In this document: one piece after another, positions 15,901 to 24,071 of the stretch
How positions within the stretch are numbered: the stretch's first letter is position 1
Layout: each line of letters begins with the position of its first letter
Source of the DNA: Ilumatobacter fluminis
GTDB taxonomy: Bacteria; Actinomycetota; Acidimicrobiia; Acidimicrobiales; Ilumatobacteraceae
Direction of reading: 5' to 3'
DNA: 64,000 nucleotides
Assembly (NCBI RefSeq): GCF_004364865.1
Contig: NZ_SOAU01000001.1
Coordinates: forward strand, 1,240,001-1,304,000
Position numbers and translations under genes: made by a program
The notes under the pieces: model-generated
What the model was told of the DNA's origin: nothing
Seen by the model: the letters and a program-made list of their open reading frames with translations, nothing else
Databases searched by the model: none

Positions 15901-16725
15901 TCAGCCGGTGGCTTCGTTCAGGGCCCGCTTCACCAGCACCTTGGCCAGGTGGGTGCGGTACTCGACGCTGGCGTTGAGGTCGGCCTGCGGTTCGGCCTCG
16001 GCGGCCGCCTGCTCGGCGGCATCGTCGATCGACGCGCCGCTCGACAGGGCCGACGAGACGCTCGACGCCAGGATCGGGACCGAACCCATGTTGACGAGCG
16101 CGACACCGGAGTCGCCGTTGCGGCGCCACGCCGCGACGCCGACGATCGCCCAGTCCTGGGCGCGCCGGTTGAACTTCTGGAAGCTCCACCCGGCACCCTG
16201 CATCTTCGGGACGCGGATCTCGGTGAGCATCTCGTCGGGAGCGAGCGCCGACTCGAGGAAGCCCTGGTAGAACTCCGACGCCGCGATCTCGCGGGTGCCG
16301 TTCGGGCCCTGGGCGACGTAGGTGGCGCCGAGTGCGAGCGTCGTCGCCGGCAGATCGGACGCCGGATCGGCGTGGGCGATCGTGCCGCCGAGCGTGCCGC
16401 GATGGCGCACCTGCGGGTCGCCGACGTGGCTCGCGGCGTGGGCGAGGAGCGGCACCTCGCTGCGGACGAGGTCGCTGTTCTCGACGTCCATGTGGCGGGT
16501 CAGCGCGCCGATGGCGACATGGTCGCCGCCGTCGCGGATGTACGACAGGTCGTTCACTCGACCGATGTCGACGAGCACCGTCGGCTGAGCGAGGCGCAAC
16601 TTCATCAGGGGGATGAGGCTGTGGCCGCCGGCGAGGAACTTGGCCTCGTCGCCGTGCTCTCCGATCAGGCTGATCGCTTCCTCGGCCGAACCGGCCCGGA
16701 CGTACTCGAATGCTGCTGGGATCAT
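15901..16725 (-). CDS. Xanthine/CO dehydrogenase-type FAD-binding subunit (CoxM-like)
   Basis: A 274-residue FAD subunit of a molybdenum hydroxylase, passing electrons from the iron-sulfur subunit to FAD. ATG 16725 begins MIPAAFEYVRAGSAEEAISL. FAD-binding motifs are AKFLAGGHSLIPLMKLRLA (AGGxSL, residues 31-49) and the second conserved block GTLGGTIAHADPASDLP near residue 115. The C-terminal CO_deh_flav_C domain follows from about residue 165. The coxS gene lies 28 bp upstream, so the two form an operon. No large catalytic subunit is found downstream, where a DAO oxidoreductase gene stands. Confidence 0.93.
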   Translation of the reverse strand: MIPAAFEYVRAGSAEEAISLIGEHGDEAKFLAGGHSLIPLMKLRLAQPTVLVDIGRVNDLSYIRDGGDHVAIGALTRHMDVENSDLVRSEVPLLAHAASHVGDPQVRHRGTLGGTIAHADPASDLPATTLALGATYVAQGPNGTREIAASEFYQGFLESALAPDEMLTEIRVPKMQGAGWSFQKFNRRAQDWAIVGVAAWRRNGDSGVALVNMGSVPILASSVSSALSSGASIDDAAEQAAAEAEPQADLNASVEYRTHLAKVLVKRALNEATG

Positions 16726-16753
16726 GGTTGCGTCTCCTCCGAGCTCGGTGCGG

Positions 16754-17212
16754 TCACTTGCCGGCGGCCGAGAGGACCGCTTGGACGATGTTGTGGTAGC
16801 CCGTGCAACGGCACAGGTTGCCCTCGAGCCCGATGCGGACGTCGTCCTCGCTCGGGCTCGGGTTCTCCTGCAGCAGGCTCGTGGCCGCCATGACCATGCC
16901 CGGTGTGCAGTAGCCGCACTGGAGCGCGTGATTGTCCATGAACGCCTGCTGCATCGGATGCAGCGTGCCGTCCTCGGCCGCGAGCCCTTCGATCGTGGTG
17001 AGCTCGTGCCCGTCGGCCTGCACGGCCAGGACGGTGCAGCTCTTGACGGCTTCGCCGTCGAGGTGGACGCTGCACGCCCCGCACGACGACGTGTCGCAGC
17101 CGATGTTGGTGCCGGTGAGCCCGACGTGCTCGCGGATGTACTGGACGAGCAGCGTGCGCGGCTCGACGTCGCCCGTGTGCGTGACCCCGTTGATGGTGAC
17201 GCTGATTTCCAC
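16754..17212 (-). CDS. Xanthine/CO dehydrogenase-type [2Fe-2S] subunit (CoxS-like)
   Basis: A 152-residue small subunit with two [2Fe-2S] clusters that carries electrons from the molybdenum site to the FAD subunit. The plant-type cluster ligands are in [10 protein letters not shown] plus Cys near residue 59. The second cluster uses CGYCTPGM (residues 98-105) and CRCTGY (about 133-138). The start is GTG at 17212, preceded by GAGGGGAG as ribosome-binding site. First gene of a coxS-coxM pair, divergent from the transport lipoprotein gene across 288 bp. Length and motifs are complete, so the missing large subunit is not explained by decay here. Confidence 0.95.
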   Translation of the reverse strand: MEISVTINGVTHTGDVEPRTLLVQYIREHVGLTGTNIGCDTSSCGACSVHLDGEAVKSCTVLAVQADGHELTTIEGLAAEDGTLHPMQQAFMDNHALQCGYCTPGMVMAATSLLQENPSPSEDDVRIGLEGNLCRCTGYHNIVQAVLSAAGK

Positions 17213-17409
17213 TGGGACTCCCCTCGGTCGTGAACGTGGAACAGTTCGCCGCCGACCGTAGTCGGCGCCCGAACATCATGCATCATCTGTCGACCCCTGC
17301 TCGACACGGGGCTGTGTGAACCGTCGATATCGGTCGTGCGCGACGACTCGGACACCTCGCTGACCAGGGACGACACACGTCGCCCGTGCAGCGACCTGGT
17401 GGCGTGCTC

Positions 17410-17439
17410 CTGAACGCGCGGGGTCGAAAGGTGTACTGT
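17410..17439 (+). promoter_or_regulatory. Possible promoter of the amino-acid-type binding lipoprotein gene
   Basis: CTGAAC (17410-17415) and TACTGT (17434-17439) are separated by 18 bp and lie about 62 bp before ATG 17501. They match a vegetative actinobacterial promoter only loosely. The rest of the 288-bp divergent spacer shows no clear coxS promoter. Confidence 0.25.
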
Positions 17440-17500
17440 GGTCGGACCCAACGGTGCATGGGCATACGGCCCGTGCCAGAACAGGGGGAGAACAACACCT

Positions 17501-18931
17501 ATGCAGAAATCACGCGTGAAGCGCGTCGGCGCTCTGCTGGTCGGCATGTCTCTCATCGCAGCAGCGTGTGGCGATGACGACGACGACGAGCCGGTCGAAG
17601 ACAGCACCCCGGAGGCCGAAGAGCCCGCCGAGGAGCCGTCGGAAGAAGAGACCACCGACACCACCGAAGCCATGGACGAAGACATGGACGAGGGGGACAT
17701 GGACGAAGAGACCACCGACACCACCGAGGCCATGGACGAAGAGCCGGCCGAGGAGGGTGACGGTGAGGCTGCTGCCGGCTGTGACTCCGACGGTGTGCTC
17801 ACCATCGGCACGATCCTCCCGGTGACGGGCGACCTCGCGTTCCTCGGACCCCCCGAGATCGCCGGCGCCGATCTCGCCGTCGAGGACATCAACGCCGCTG
17901 GCGGCGTGCTGGGTGCCGACGTCATCCTCGAGCAGGGTGACTCCGGTGACACCACGACCGACACCGCGAACCTCGAAGTCGACCGCCTCCTGGCTGCCGG
18001 CTCCGACGCCATCATGGGCGCGGCCTCCTCGGCCGTGTCGAAGACCGTGATCGACAAGATCACCGGTTCCTGCACCATCCAGTTCAGCCCGGCGAACACC
18101 TCGCCTGACTTCACGACCTACGACGACAACGGTCTGTACTTCCGTACGGCTCCGTCCGACCTGCTCCAGGGTCGCGTCCTCGCCAACGTCGTGCTCGAAG
18201 ACGGCGCCGAGACGGCGTCGGTCCTCTACCGTCAGGAGAGCTACGGCATCGGTCTGGCCGAGGCGTTCCAGGAGAACTTCACCGCCAACGGCGGCGTCAT
18301 CGACGAGTTCCTGGCCTACGCGGTCGACACCGAGAGCTTCGACGCCGAAGTCGACGCCCTCGTCGAGGCCGGCAGTGATGCGATCATCGTCATCGGCTTC
18401 GCCGAGTCGGCGAGCATCCTGACCACGATGAACGAGCGTGGCATCGGCCCGGCCGACGTCGCGGTCTACGGCACGGACGGCAACATCGGTGGTATCGGCG
18501 CCGAGCTCGCCGACCCGTCGATCATCGCCGGCATGCGTGGCACGGAGCCGTCGGTCGACCTGACGACGATCACCGAGTTCACCGACCGCCTCGATGCGGC
18601 CGGCGACATGGGTGGCGTCTACGCATACGGTGCGGAGACCTACGACTCGATCATCATCACGGCGCTCGCTGCTGCGGTCGCCGGCTCCGATGATCCGTCG
18701 GCCATCGCTGCCGAGATCAACGGCGTCACCAAGGACGGCGAGAAGTGCACGACCTTCGCGGACTGCATCGCTCTCGTCGACGCCGGTACCGACATCGACT
18801 ACGACGGTCTGGGTGGCCCGTACGAGTTCGTCGACGCCGGTGAGCCGGCTGCGGCCAGCTTCCGTATCGCCACCTACGACGGTGCCGACACCCCGAACAG
18901 CGAGCTCGACGAGTACGTCTTCGCCAGCTGA
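17501..18931 (+). CDS. Branched-chain amino-acid/amide-type ABC substrate-binding lipoprotein
   Basis: A 476-residue periplasmic-binding-protein type 1 lipoprotein (LivJ/UrtA class). AGGGGGAG at 17483-17490 sets the ATG at 17501. The signal ends in lipobox LIAAAC (Cys23). A roughly 65-residue Glu/Asp/Thr-rich linker with repeated EETTDTTEAMDE follows. The ligand-binding domain starts near residue 90 (LTIGTILPVTGDLAFLGPP) and continues with INAAGGVLGADVILEQGDSG and ETYDSIIITALAAAVAGSDD. The matching permeases and ATPases are convergent downstream (livHMGF, 23184-19114), across a terminator and a repeat pair. Branched-chain amino acid, urea or amide ligands cannot be told apart. Confidence 0.92.
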   Translation: MQKSRVKRVGALLVGMSLIAAACGDDDDDEPVEDSTPEAEEPAEEPSEEETTDTTEAMDEDMDEGDMDEETTDTTEAMDEEPAEEGDGEAAAGCDSDGVLTIGTILPVTGDLAFLGPPEIAGADLAVEDINAAGGVLGADVILEQGDSGDTTTDTANLEVDRLLAAGSDAIMGAASSAVSKTVIDKITGSCTIQFSPANTSPDFTTYDDNGLYFRTAPSDLLQGRVLANVVLEDGAETASVLYRQESYGIGLAEAFQENFTANGGVIDEFLAYAVDTESFDAEVDALVEAGSDAIIVIGFAESASILTTMNERGIGPADVAVYGTDGNIGGIGAELADPSIIAGMRGTEPSVDLTTITEFTDRLDAAGDMGGVYAYGAETYDSIIITALAAAVAGSDDPSAIAAEINGVTKDGEKCTTFADCIALVDAGTDIDYDGLGGPYEFVDAGEPAAASFRIATYDGADTPNSELDEYVFAS

Positions 18932-18951
18932 TCGGTAACACCTGATCGAGC

Positions 18952-18998
18952 AGCCCGCTGCTCCGGTTCCGACCGGAGCAGCGGGCTCTCGTCGTTTT
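18952..18998 (+). terminator. Strong intrinsic terminator after the binding-protein gene
   Basis: A 16-bp stem (AGCCCGCTGCTCCGGT 18952-18967 with ACCGGAGCAGCGGGCT 18972-18987), a TCCG loop and CTCGTCGTTTTTG follow the stop at 18931 by 20 bp. A canonical intrinsic terminator, immediately before the palindrome doublet at 19001. Confidence 0.9.
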
Positions 18999-19000
18999 TG

Positions 19001-19090
19001 GGGCCGGTCGGTTGATGTCAGACATCAACCGACCGGCCCGGTGAGCGAAGCAGCATGCGCAGTGTCGGTTGATGTCTGACATCAACCGAC
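19001..19090. repeat. Inverted doublet of 27-bp GTCGGTTGATGTC palindromes
   Basis: Copy 1 at 19007-19033 (centre A) is extended to a perfect 39-bp palindrome at 19001-19039 by GGGCCG / CGGCCC. Copy 2 at 19064-19090 has centre T, i.e. the inverted orientation. Spacing start to start is 57 bp. The doublet lies between convergent genes (binding protein and livF). Confidence 0.88.
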
Positions 19091-19113
19091 CAACCGGCCG
19101 GGCTGGCGTTGCG

Positions 19114-19845
19114 TCAGTCGACTCGGGCGAGGGTGCCGAGGTAGAGCTCGATCACCTTCGGGTCGTGCAGGAGGTTGCGACCCGTGTCGCTGTAGGCGTT
19201 GGTGCCCTGGTCGAGCACGTAGCCGCGGTCGCAGATCTGCAGGCATCGCCGTGCGTTCTGTTCGACCATGACGACCGACACGCCGGCCTTGTTGATCTCG
19301 CGGGTCCGGAGGAACACCTGGTCCTGGAGGTCGGGGGAGAGGCCGGCGGACGGTTCGTCGAGCAAGATGACCTCGGGGTCCATCATCAGCGCGCGACCCA
19401 TCGCCAGCATCTGGCGTTCGCCGCCCGACAGCGACCCGGCGCGCTGGCCGAGGCGTTCGGCGAGGCGCGGGAAGATCTCGGTGGCGAAGTCGAGCCGTTC
19501 CTTGAAGATCGAGGGTCGCAGGAAGACACCCATCTCGAGGTTCTCCTGCACCGTCAGCGACGGGAACACGTTGTCGCGCTGGGGTACGTAGCCGATGCCC
19601 TTCTCGACCAGTTCGTGCGCCGGGGCGTCGGAGATGTCCTCGCCCTTGTAGAGCACCTGGCCCTCGCGAACGGACAGCAGGCCGAACAGTGCCTTGAGGA
19701 GGGTCGACTTGCCGGCGCCGTTCGGGCCGATGATGCCGATCAGCTCGCCCTGGCGGAGTTCGAGCGAGCACTCGTTGAGGATGTCGACACCCGGCACGTA
19801 ACCGGCGCGGACGTTGTCGACGTGGATCAGGAATTCGTCGCTCAT
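19114..19845 (-). CDS. livF: Branched-chain amino-acid-type ABC transporter ATPase LivF
   Basis: A 243-residue ATPase subunit, one of the two NBDs of the LivFG-HM importer. Walker A IGPNGAGKST lies near residue 39, the signature is SLSGGERQMLAMGRALMMDP and Walker B is VILLDEPSAGLSPDLQDQVF. Glu and the H-loop region (VVMVEQNARRCLQICDRGYV) are typical of LivF. Its ATG overlaps the stop of livG by 4 bp. Last gene of the livHMGF operon; transcription would end at the palindrome doublet just downstream. Confidence 0.95.
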   Translation of the reverse strand: MSDEFLIHVDNVRAGYVPGVDILNECSLELRQGELIGIIGPNGAGKSTLLKALFGLLSVREGQVLYKGEDISDAPAHELVEKGIGYVPQRDNVFPSLTVQENLEMGVFLRPSIFKERLDFATEIFPRLAERLGQRAGSLSGGERQMLAMGRALMMDPEVILLDEPSAGLSPDLQDQVFLRTREINKAGVSVVMVEQNARRCLQICDRGYVLDQGTNAYSDTGRNLLHDPKVIELYLGTLARVD

Positions 19846-20825
19846 GGGGAACCCTCCTCGCCGGCGGGCGTGTCGTCGGCCGACTCGGCCTGAGCGATCT
19901 CGTCGTCGCTCCAGCTCTCGAAGTCGGAGTCGTGGTGCGAACCGAGGTAGGCGTCGATCACGTCGGGGTTCGCAGCGATGTCGTCCGGCGTCCCCTCTGC
20001 GATGATCGCTCCCTCGGCCATGACGACGACCCAGTCGGAGATGTCGTGGACGACGTCCATGTCGTGTTCGACGAAGATGACCGTGCGCCCCTCGGCGCGG
20101 AGCCCCTTGACGTGGCCGAGCAGCGACTGCGTGAGGGCCGGGTTGACGCCTGCCATCGGCTCGTCGAGCATCACCAGCTTCGGGTCGGTCATCAGTGCTC
20201 GGGCCATTTCGACGAGCTTGCGTTGGCCGCCCGACATGGTGCCGGCGAACTCGTCGCGCATGTGGGTGAGGTTGAAGCGATCGAGGAGGGCGTCGCCACG
20301 TCCCTCGATCTCCTGCTCCTGACGCTTCCAGATCGGCAGCAGTGCCCGCCAGAAGTGCTCGCCGGTCTGGTTGACGGCACCGAGCTTCATGTTGTCGATG
20401 ACGGTCATGCGCGACAGCGCCTTGGTGAGCTGGAACGTGCGCACCATGCCACGGTTCGCGAGCTTGTGCGGTGCCACACCGTCGATCGACTGACCGTCGA
20501 GGACGACGTGACCGGTGTTCGGCTTGTCGAAGCCGGTGAGCAGGTTGAAGAACGTCGTCTTGCCGGCACCGTTCGGTCCGATCAGCGCGGTGATGCCACC
20601 ACGCTGGATCTCGAGGTGCTCGACGTCGACGGCGGTCAGGCCGCCGAACGTCTTGGTGACGTGGTCGGCGATCAGGATCGGGTCCGGCTTCTTCGAACCC
20701 GGTACGGGCTCGACGTCGTCGAAGACGCCGGCCACCGGATTCACGTGATCGTGGATCGCTCCAGCGGCACCGCCGCCACCGGCGGTCTTGCCGAATTCGA
20801 TCCCGGGGCGCTGTTCATCGGTCAT
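19842..20825 (-). CDS. livG: Branched-chain amino-acid-type ABC transporter ATPase LivG
   Basis: A 327-residue ATPase, longer than the usual roughly 255. A Gly-rich N-terminal extension of about 45 residues precedes the NBD, and a charged tail of about 45 residues (SHHDSDFESWSDDEIAQAES) follows it. Walker A is IGPNGAGKTTFF, signature TMSGGQRKLVEMARALM and Walker B VMLDEPMAGVNPALTQSLL; the LivG-type insertion is present (NQTGEHFWRALLPIWKRQEQ). It overlaps livM by 11 bp and livF by 4 bp, so the operon is tightly coupled. The function of the extensions is unknown. Confidence 0.94.
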   Translation of the reverse strand: MTDEQRPGIEFGKTAGGGGAAGAIHDHVNPVAGVFDDVEPVPGSKKPDPILIADHVTKTFGGLTAVDVEHLEIQRGGITALIGPNGAGKTTFFNLLTGFDKPNTGHVVLDGQSIDGVAPHKLANRGMVRTFQLTKALSRMTVIDNMKLGAVNQTGEHFWRALLPIWKRQEQEIEGRGDALLDRFNLTHMRDEFAGTMSGGQRKLVEMARALMTDPKLVMLDEPMAGVNPALTQSLLGHVKGLRAEGRTVIFVEHDMDVVHDISDWVVVMAEGAIIAEGTPDDIAANPDVIDAYLGSHHDSDFESWSDDEIAQAESADDTPAGEEGSP

Positions 20826-21825
20826 CGAGCGCCATCTCCTCTCGTGAGCCGAAGATGCCTTGTGGTCGGTACCTGGCCAGCAGGATCAGGCCGAGACCGA
20901 CCATGATGAAGCGCACCTGGCTGATGTTGAAGTCGCTGAGCTCGATCGTGTCCTCGAGTGCGTTCGACGCACCGTCGGGCAGTTCGCGCAGCGTGGTCTC
21001 GAGGAAGGCGATCAGCGTCCAGTAGATCATCGAGCCGATGACGGGCGACCAGGTGCGGCCGGGGCCGCCGAGGATCAGGATCGCCCAGATGGTGAAGGTG
21101 ATGACCGGGTTGAACGTGTCGGCCTGGATCGAACCCTTCTGGATGACCTGCAGCATGCCGGCCATGCCGCCGATGACGCCGCCGAGCATCAGCGATTGGA
21201 GCTTGAACCAGTAGGCGTTCTTGCCGAGCGCACGGGCGGCGTCCTCGTCTTCACGGATGGCCTTGAGTGCTCGACCCCACGGGGACGACATCAGGCGCTT
21301 CACGAACAGCACGGTCAGGATCAGGACGATCCAGCCGACCGTGAGGACCCACAGGTCTCGGCCGAGGTAGCTGAACGGCCCGAAGTCGTATCGGACGCCG
21401 ACGTCGAACGGATTGAGCGAGGTCTCGTAGAACGGGTCGGCGAACTCGCCGAGTCCCTCGGAGGCCCCGGTGAACTCCTTCATGCGGCGCCAGCGCACGA
21501 AGAGCCGGATCGATTCGGACGCTGCGATGGTCACGATCGCCAGATAGTCGCCTCTGAGGCGCAGCGTCGGCAGACCGAGGATCGCGGCGAGGATCAGCGA
21601 GTAGACGATGCCGAAGGCGACACCCACCATGAAGCTCCACTCGAAGTAGTGGATGGTGACGCCGAGTCCGTAGGCGCCGGCGGCCATGAAGCCGACCTGG
21701 CCGAAGTTGAGCAGGCCCGTGTAGCCGAAGTGGACGTTGAGTCCGACGGCGGCGAGCGCGAACACCATGACCTCGACGCCGAACATCGTCGAGAAGGTGC
21801 GTTCGAGAATGAATCCCCAATCCAT
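20815..21825 (-). CDS. livM: Branched-chain amino-acid-type ABC transporter permease LivM
   Basis: A 336-residue integral membrane permease that pairs with LivH to form the translocation path. Hydrophobic segments alternate along the chain. Characteristic LivM sequences are GLNVHFGYTGLLNFGQVGFM near residue 30, LRGDYLAIVTIAASESIRL (conserved RGxYFAI block) and the EAA-like coupling loop SPWGRALKAIREDEDAARAL, which contacts the ATPase. The end GVGLILLARYRPQGIFGSRE is usual for the family. livH ends 3 bp upstream. Confidence 0.94.
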   Translation of the reverse strand: MDWGFILERTFSTMFGVEVMVFALAAVGLNVHFGYTGLLNFGQVGFMAAGAYGLGVTIHYFEWSFMVGVAFGIVYSLILAAILGLPTLRLRGDYLAIVTIAASESIRLFVRWRRMKEFTGASEGLGEFADPFYETSLNPFDVGVRYDFGPFSYLGRDLWVLTVGWIVLILTVLFVKRLMSSPWGRALKAIREDEDAARALGKNAYWFKLQSLMLGGVIGGMAGMLQVIQKGSIQADTFNPVITFTIWAILILGGPGRTWSPVIGSMIYWTLIAFLETTLRELPDGASNALEDTIELSDFNISQVRFIMVGLGLILLARYRPQGIFGSREEMALDDR

Positions 21826-21828
21826 CGG

Positions 21829-23184
21829 CTATCCGATCCTCTCCGCTCGACCGAGCAGACCTTGTGGTCGGACCATGAGCGCCACGGCGAGGATCACGAG
21901 GGCGACCATGTTCTTCACCTCCGCGTCGATGAACAGCGTCGACAGGTTGATGACGAGGCCGACGATGAGTGACCCGAGCAACGCCCCGTAGGCCGAGCCG
22001 AGACCGCCGAGTACGACGGCGGCGAAGACGAGCAGCAGGATGCGGAAGCCGAAGTCCCACTTGACCTGGTCGAGGCCGAAGAACACACCCGACAGGGCAG
22101 CGAGTGCGGCACCCCACACCCAGACCTGGCTGATGACCTTCTCGACGTCGATGCCGGTCGACTCGGCGAGTTCGCGGTTGTCGGCGACGGCTCGCATCGC
22201 CTTGCCCATCCGGGTCATCTGCAGGTAGAGCCCGACGCCGAGGAGGATGACCACGGACAAGCCCATGGCGATCATGTCCTTCGCGGTGAGCTCGATCGGG
22301 CCGATCGACTTCGCACGCTGGGCGGCGAAGTCGCCGAACGATCGGGGGCCGCCCCGGAAGATGTAGAGCATGAAGTAGCGCAGGAGGATCGACAAGCCGA
22401 TCGTCATCACCATCTGGGCGATGAGGCTGACTCCGGCCCTGCGGGCGGGTCGGAACATCGTGCGGTTGATGAACCAGCCGAGCGCACCGCCGCAGATCAT
22501 GCCGAGTACTGCGGCGAACACGAGATTGACGCCGCCACCGAACGGTGGTGGCAGTGGGGCGAGGAAGCCGATCACGCCGGCCAACCCGTAGAAGTTGAAG
22601 AAGTAGGTCGTCAGCATGCCCCATGTGACGAGCTCGGCGTGGGCGAAGTTCGTGAGGCCGGTCGTGCCGAAGATGAGCGAGAGTCCGATCGCCGCCATCG
22701 CCAGGTACAGCCCCTGCTTGAGTCCCTCGGCGGTGAGCTGGGCGATGCGGCGGCCACTGAACGTGGAGCTGCCGCCGTCGTCGCCGCCTTCCCCGAGGAC
22801 GAGCGGGAAGAGCACCCGGCGGTCGCGGCCGTCGTTGACCTCGGTCTCGAGCGGGTTGTTGTCGGGGTTGCGGAGGCTCACCCCGTCGGGCAGCGTCTCG
22901 ATGTCGAGTTCGACGCTGTAAGCGCCGTCGGCGGGTACCTCGACACGGAACTCACCCGCGTCGTCGGTCGTCCCCGTGGCCTCGAACCCGTCGGCGCCGC
23001 TCACGGTCAACACGACCCCGGCTGCCGGGATGTCTTCCTCGAGCTCTGGGTCCTCGTAGTCGAGGGAGCCGAAGATCGCAGGTCCGGAGTCCTGGGCGAG
23101 TGTGGGTGATGCGAGGCCGAGGAGTGTGAGCGCTGCTGTCATGATCGCCAGCAGGCCCTTCAGAATGGTCCTCCCCGAATACAT
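21829..23184 (-). CDS. livH: LivH permease with N-terminal signal peptide and secreted beta-sandwich-like domain
   Basis: A 451-residue protein. The LivH core (about residues 145-451) has GLKQGLYLAMAAIGLSLIFG, TNFAHAELVTWGM, the EAA-like RMGKAMRAVADNRELAESTG and a final MVRPQGLLGRAERIG. It is preceded by MYSGRTILKGLLAIMTAAL... ending ASPTLAQ, a cleavable signal peptide, and about 100 residues resembling a carboxypeptidase-regulatory/Cna-B-type fold (GVVLTVSGADGFEATGTTDD, AGEFRVEVPADGAYSVELD). Ordinary LivH is about 290-300 residues without this part. The extra domain would sit outside the membrane, where it could dock the lipoprotein. An alternative ATG lies 33 bp upstream (23217). Confidence 0.9.
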   Translation of the reverse strand: MYSGRTILKGLLAIMTAALTLLGLASPTLAQDSGPAIFGSLDYEDPELEEDIPAAGVVLTVSGADGFEATGTTDDAGEFRVEVPADGAYSVELDIETLPDGVSLRNPDNNPLETEVNDGRDRRVLFPLVLGEGGDDGGSSTFSGRRIAQLTAEGLKQGLYLAMAAIGLSLIFGTTGLTNFAHAELVTWGMLTTYFFNFYGLAGVIGFLAPLPPPFGGGVNLVFAAVLGMICGGALGWFINRTMFRPARRAGVSLIAQMVMTIGLSILLRYFMLYIFRGGPRSFGDFAAQRAKSIGPIELTAKDMIAMGLSVVILLGVGLYLQMTRMGKAMRAVADNRELAESTGIDVEKVISQVWVWGAALAALSGVFFGLDQVKWDFGFRILLLVFAAVVLGGLGSAYGALLGSLIVGLVINLSTLFIDAEVKNMVALVILAVALMVRPQGLLGRAERIG

Positions 23185-23252
23185 TGTCGGACACTGTAGG
23201 TCACTCCGGGCGTGCACGTGGAATATCGGCGATTCGTCTCGTCACCCGCCGT

Positions 23253-24005
23253 TCACCGGCTGGTCGTCTGGCCGCGGAGGAACGGGGCCATCATCGCTTG
23301 CAGCCGCGTTTCGAACCGCTCGTAGTCGTCTCGTAGGCGGTCGACGGGCCAGTCGGCGGGGGTCAGCGCCGGCGGCAACAGCGGTTCGTTCCTGAGGAAG
23401 CGGAGGGCCTCGGCAGCCAACGTGAACGCCGGCGGGATCTCGTTCGGATCGTCCGTGCGGAGCGCCCGTTCGGTCTCGGCGAGTCGTGTGAGGAGATCGC
23501 CGGCGAGGGTGGCGAGTTCATCGAGGGCCCAGAGGCGGTCCGCGAGCAGCTGTGGGGGCGTGCCGTCCGGCTCGGCCGTGACGACGATCCAATCCGAACC
23601 CAGTTCGGGGGCCGGGAGGTTCGCCGGCCGCATCCAGACCGTCGGGCGGAGCTCGGCAAAGCGGTGGTTGTCCATGACGCCGCGGACGAGGCGTCGCTCG
23701 GCCAGGTCGCGGTGGTCGACCGTGGCGATCGCCGTGTGCCATCGGCCGTCCCATGCCGTGTCGGCGACACGGCGCCCCGAGTCCTGCGCGGCCTGGCGGG
23801 CCCGGAGACGGGCTGCCAAGGCGTAGCGGCCGTCGTCGAGTTCAACGTCGCCGGACGCGACGAGCCGCGACAGCGCCGTCCGCATCGTTCCCCCGTTGAT
23901 GCCGAAGAGCTCGCCGAATGCGACGAGGGAGCTCGCCGGCAACGACGGCGGGTGGGTGCCGAGCAGCGTCGACAGGGCGATCGATCGTGCGTTCAGCGGT
24001 CGCAT
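23253..24005 (-). CDS. PaaX-family transcriptional regulator
   Basis: A 250-residue regulator of the PaaX type, which in known cases represses catabolic genes and is released by an acyl-CoA. The N-terminal winged helix reads ALSTLLGTHPPSLPASSLVA then FGINGGTMRTALSRLVASGD, the typical PaaX helix-turn-helix. The central block WDGRWHTAIATVDHRDLAERR and the C-terminal FLRNEPLLPPALTPADWPVD match the family's later domains. It is divergent from the fatty acid desaturase gene with 66 bp between starts, so that gene is the probable target. An inverted repeat at 24024-24065 is a candidate binding site. Confidence 0.9.
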   Translation of the reverse strand: MRPLNARSIALSTLLGTHPPSLPASSLVAFGELFGINGGTMRTALSRLVASGDVELDDGRYALAARLRARQAAQDSGRRVADTAWDGRWHTAIATVDHRDLAERRLVRGVMDNHRFAELRPTVWMRPANLPAPELGSDWIVVTAEPDGTPPQLLADRLWALDELATLAGDLLTRLAETERALRTDDPNEIPPAFTLAAEALRFLRNEPLLPPALTPADWPVDRLRDDYERFETRLQAMMAPFLRGQTTSR

Positions 24006-24023
24006 CGTCGCCCAGTCTGGCCG

Positions 24024-24065
24024 ATGTCACACAACATTGCTCGCTGTGATCAATTCGTGTAACAT
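24024..24065. promoter_or_regulatory. Candidate PaaX-like operator between regulator and desaturase genes
   Basis: ATGTCACAC (24024-24032) and GTGTAACAT (24057-24065) are reverse complements with one mismatch. Their centres are 33 bp apart, about three helical turns. They occupy most of the 66-bp divergent spacer. Arrangement and position suit autoregulation plus control of the desaturase. Confidence 0.45.
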
Positions 24066-24071
24066 CAGGCC

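Noticed and set aside
16754-17212. Stand-alone ferredoxin
   Set aside because: The two cluster-binding domains with CGYCTPG and CRCTG motifs and the adjacent FAD-subunit gene identify a molybdenum hydroxylase small subunit.
19001-19090. Minimal two-repeat CRISPR array (27-nt palindromic repeats, about 30-nt spacer)
   Set aside because: Second copies are in inverted orientation, shown clearly by the asymmetric GTGCCTGACCCC family; there are never more than two full units, no cas genes, and the loci are scattered.
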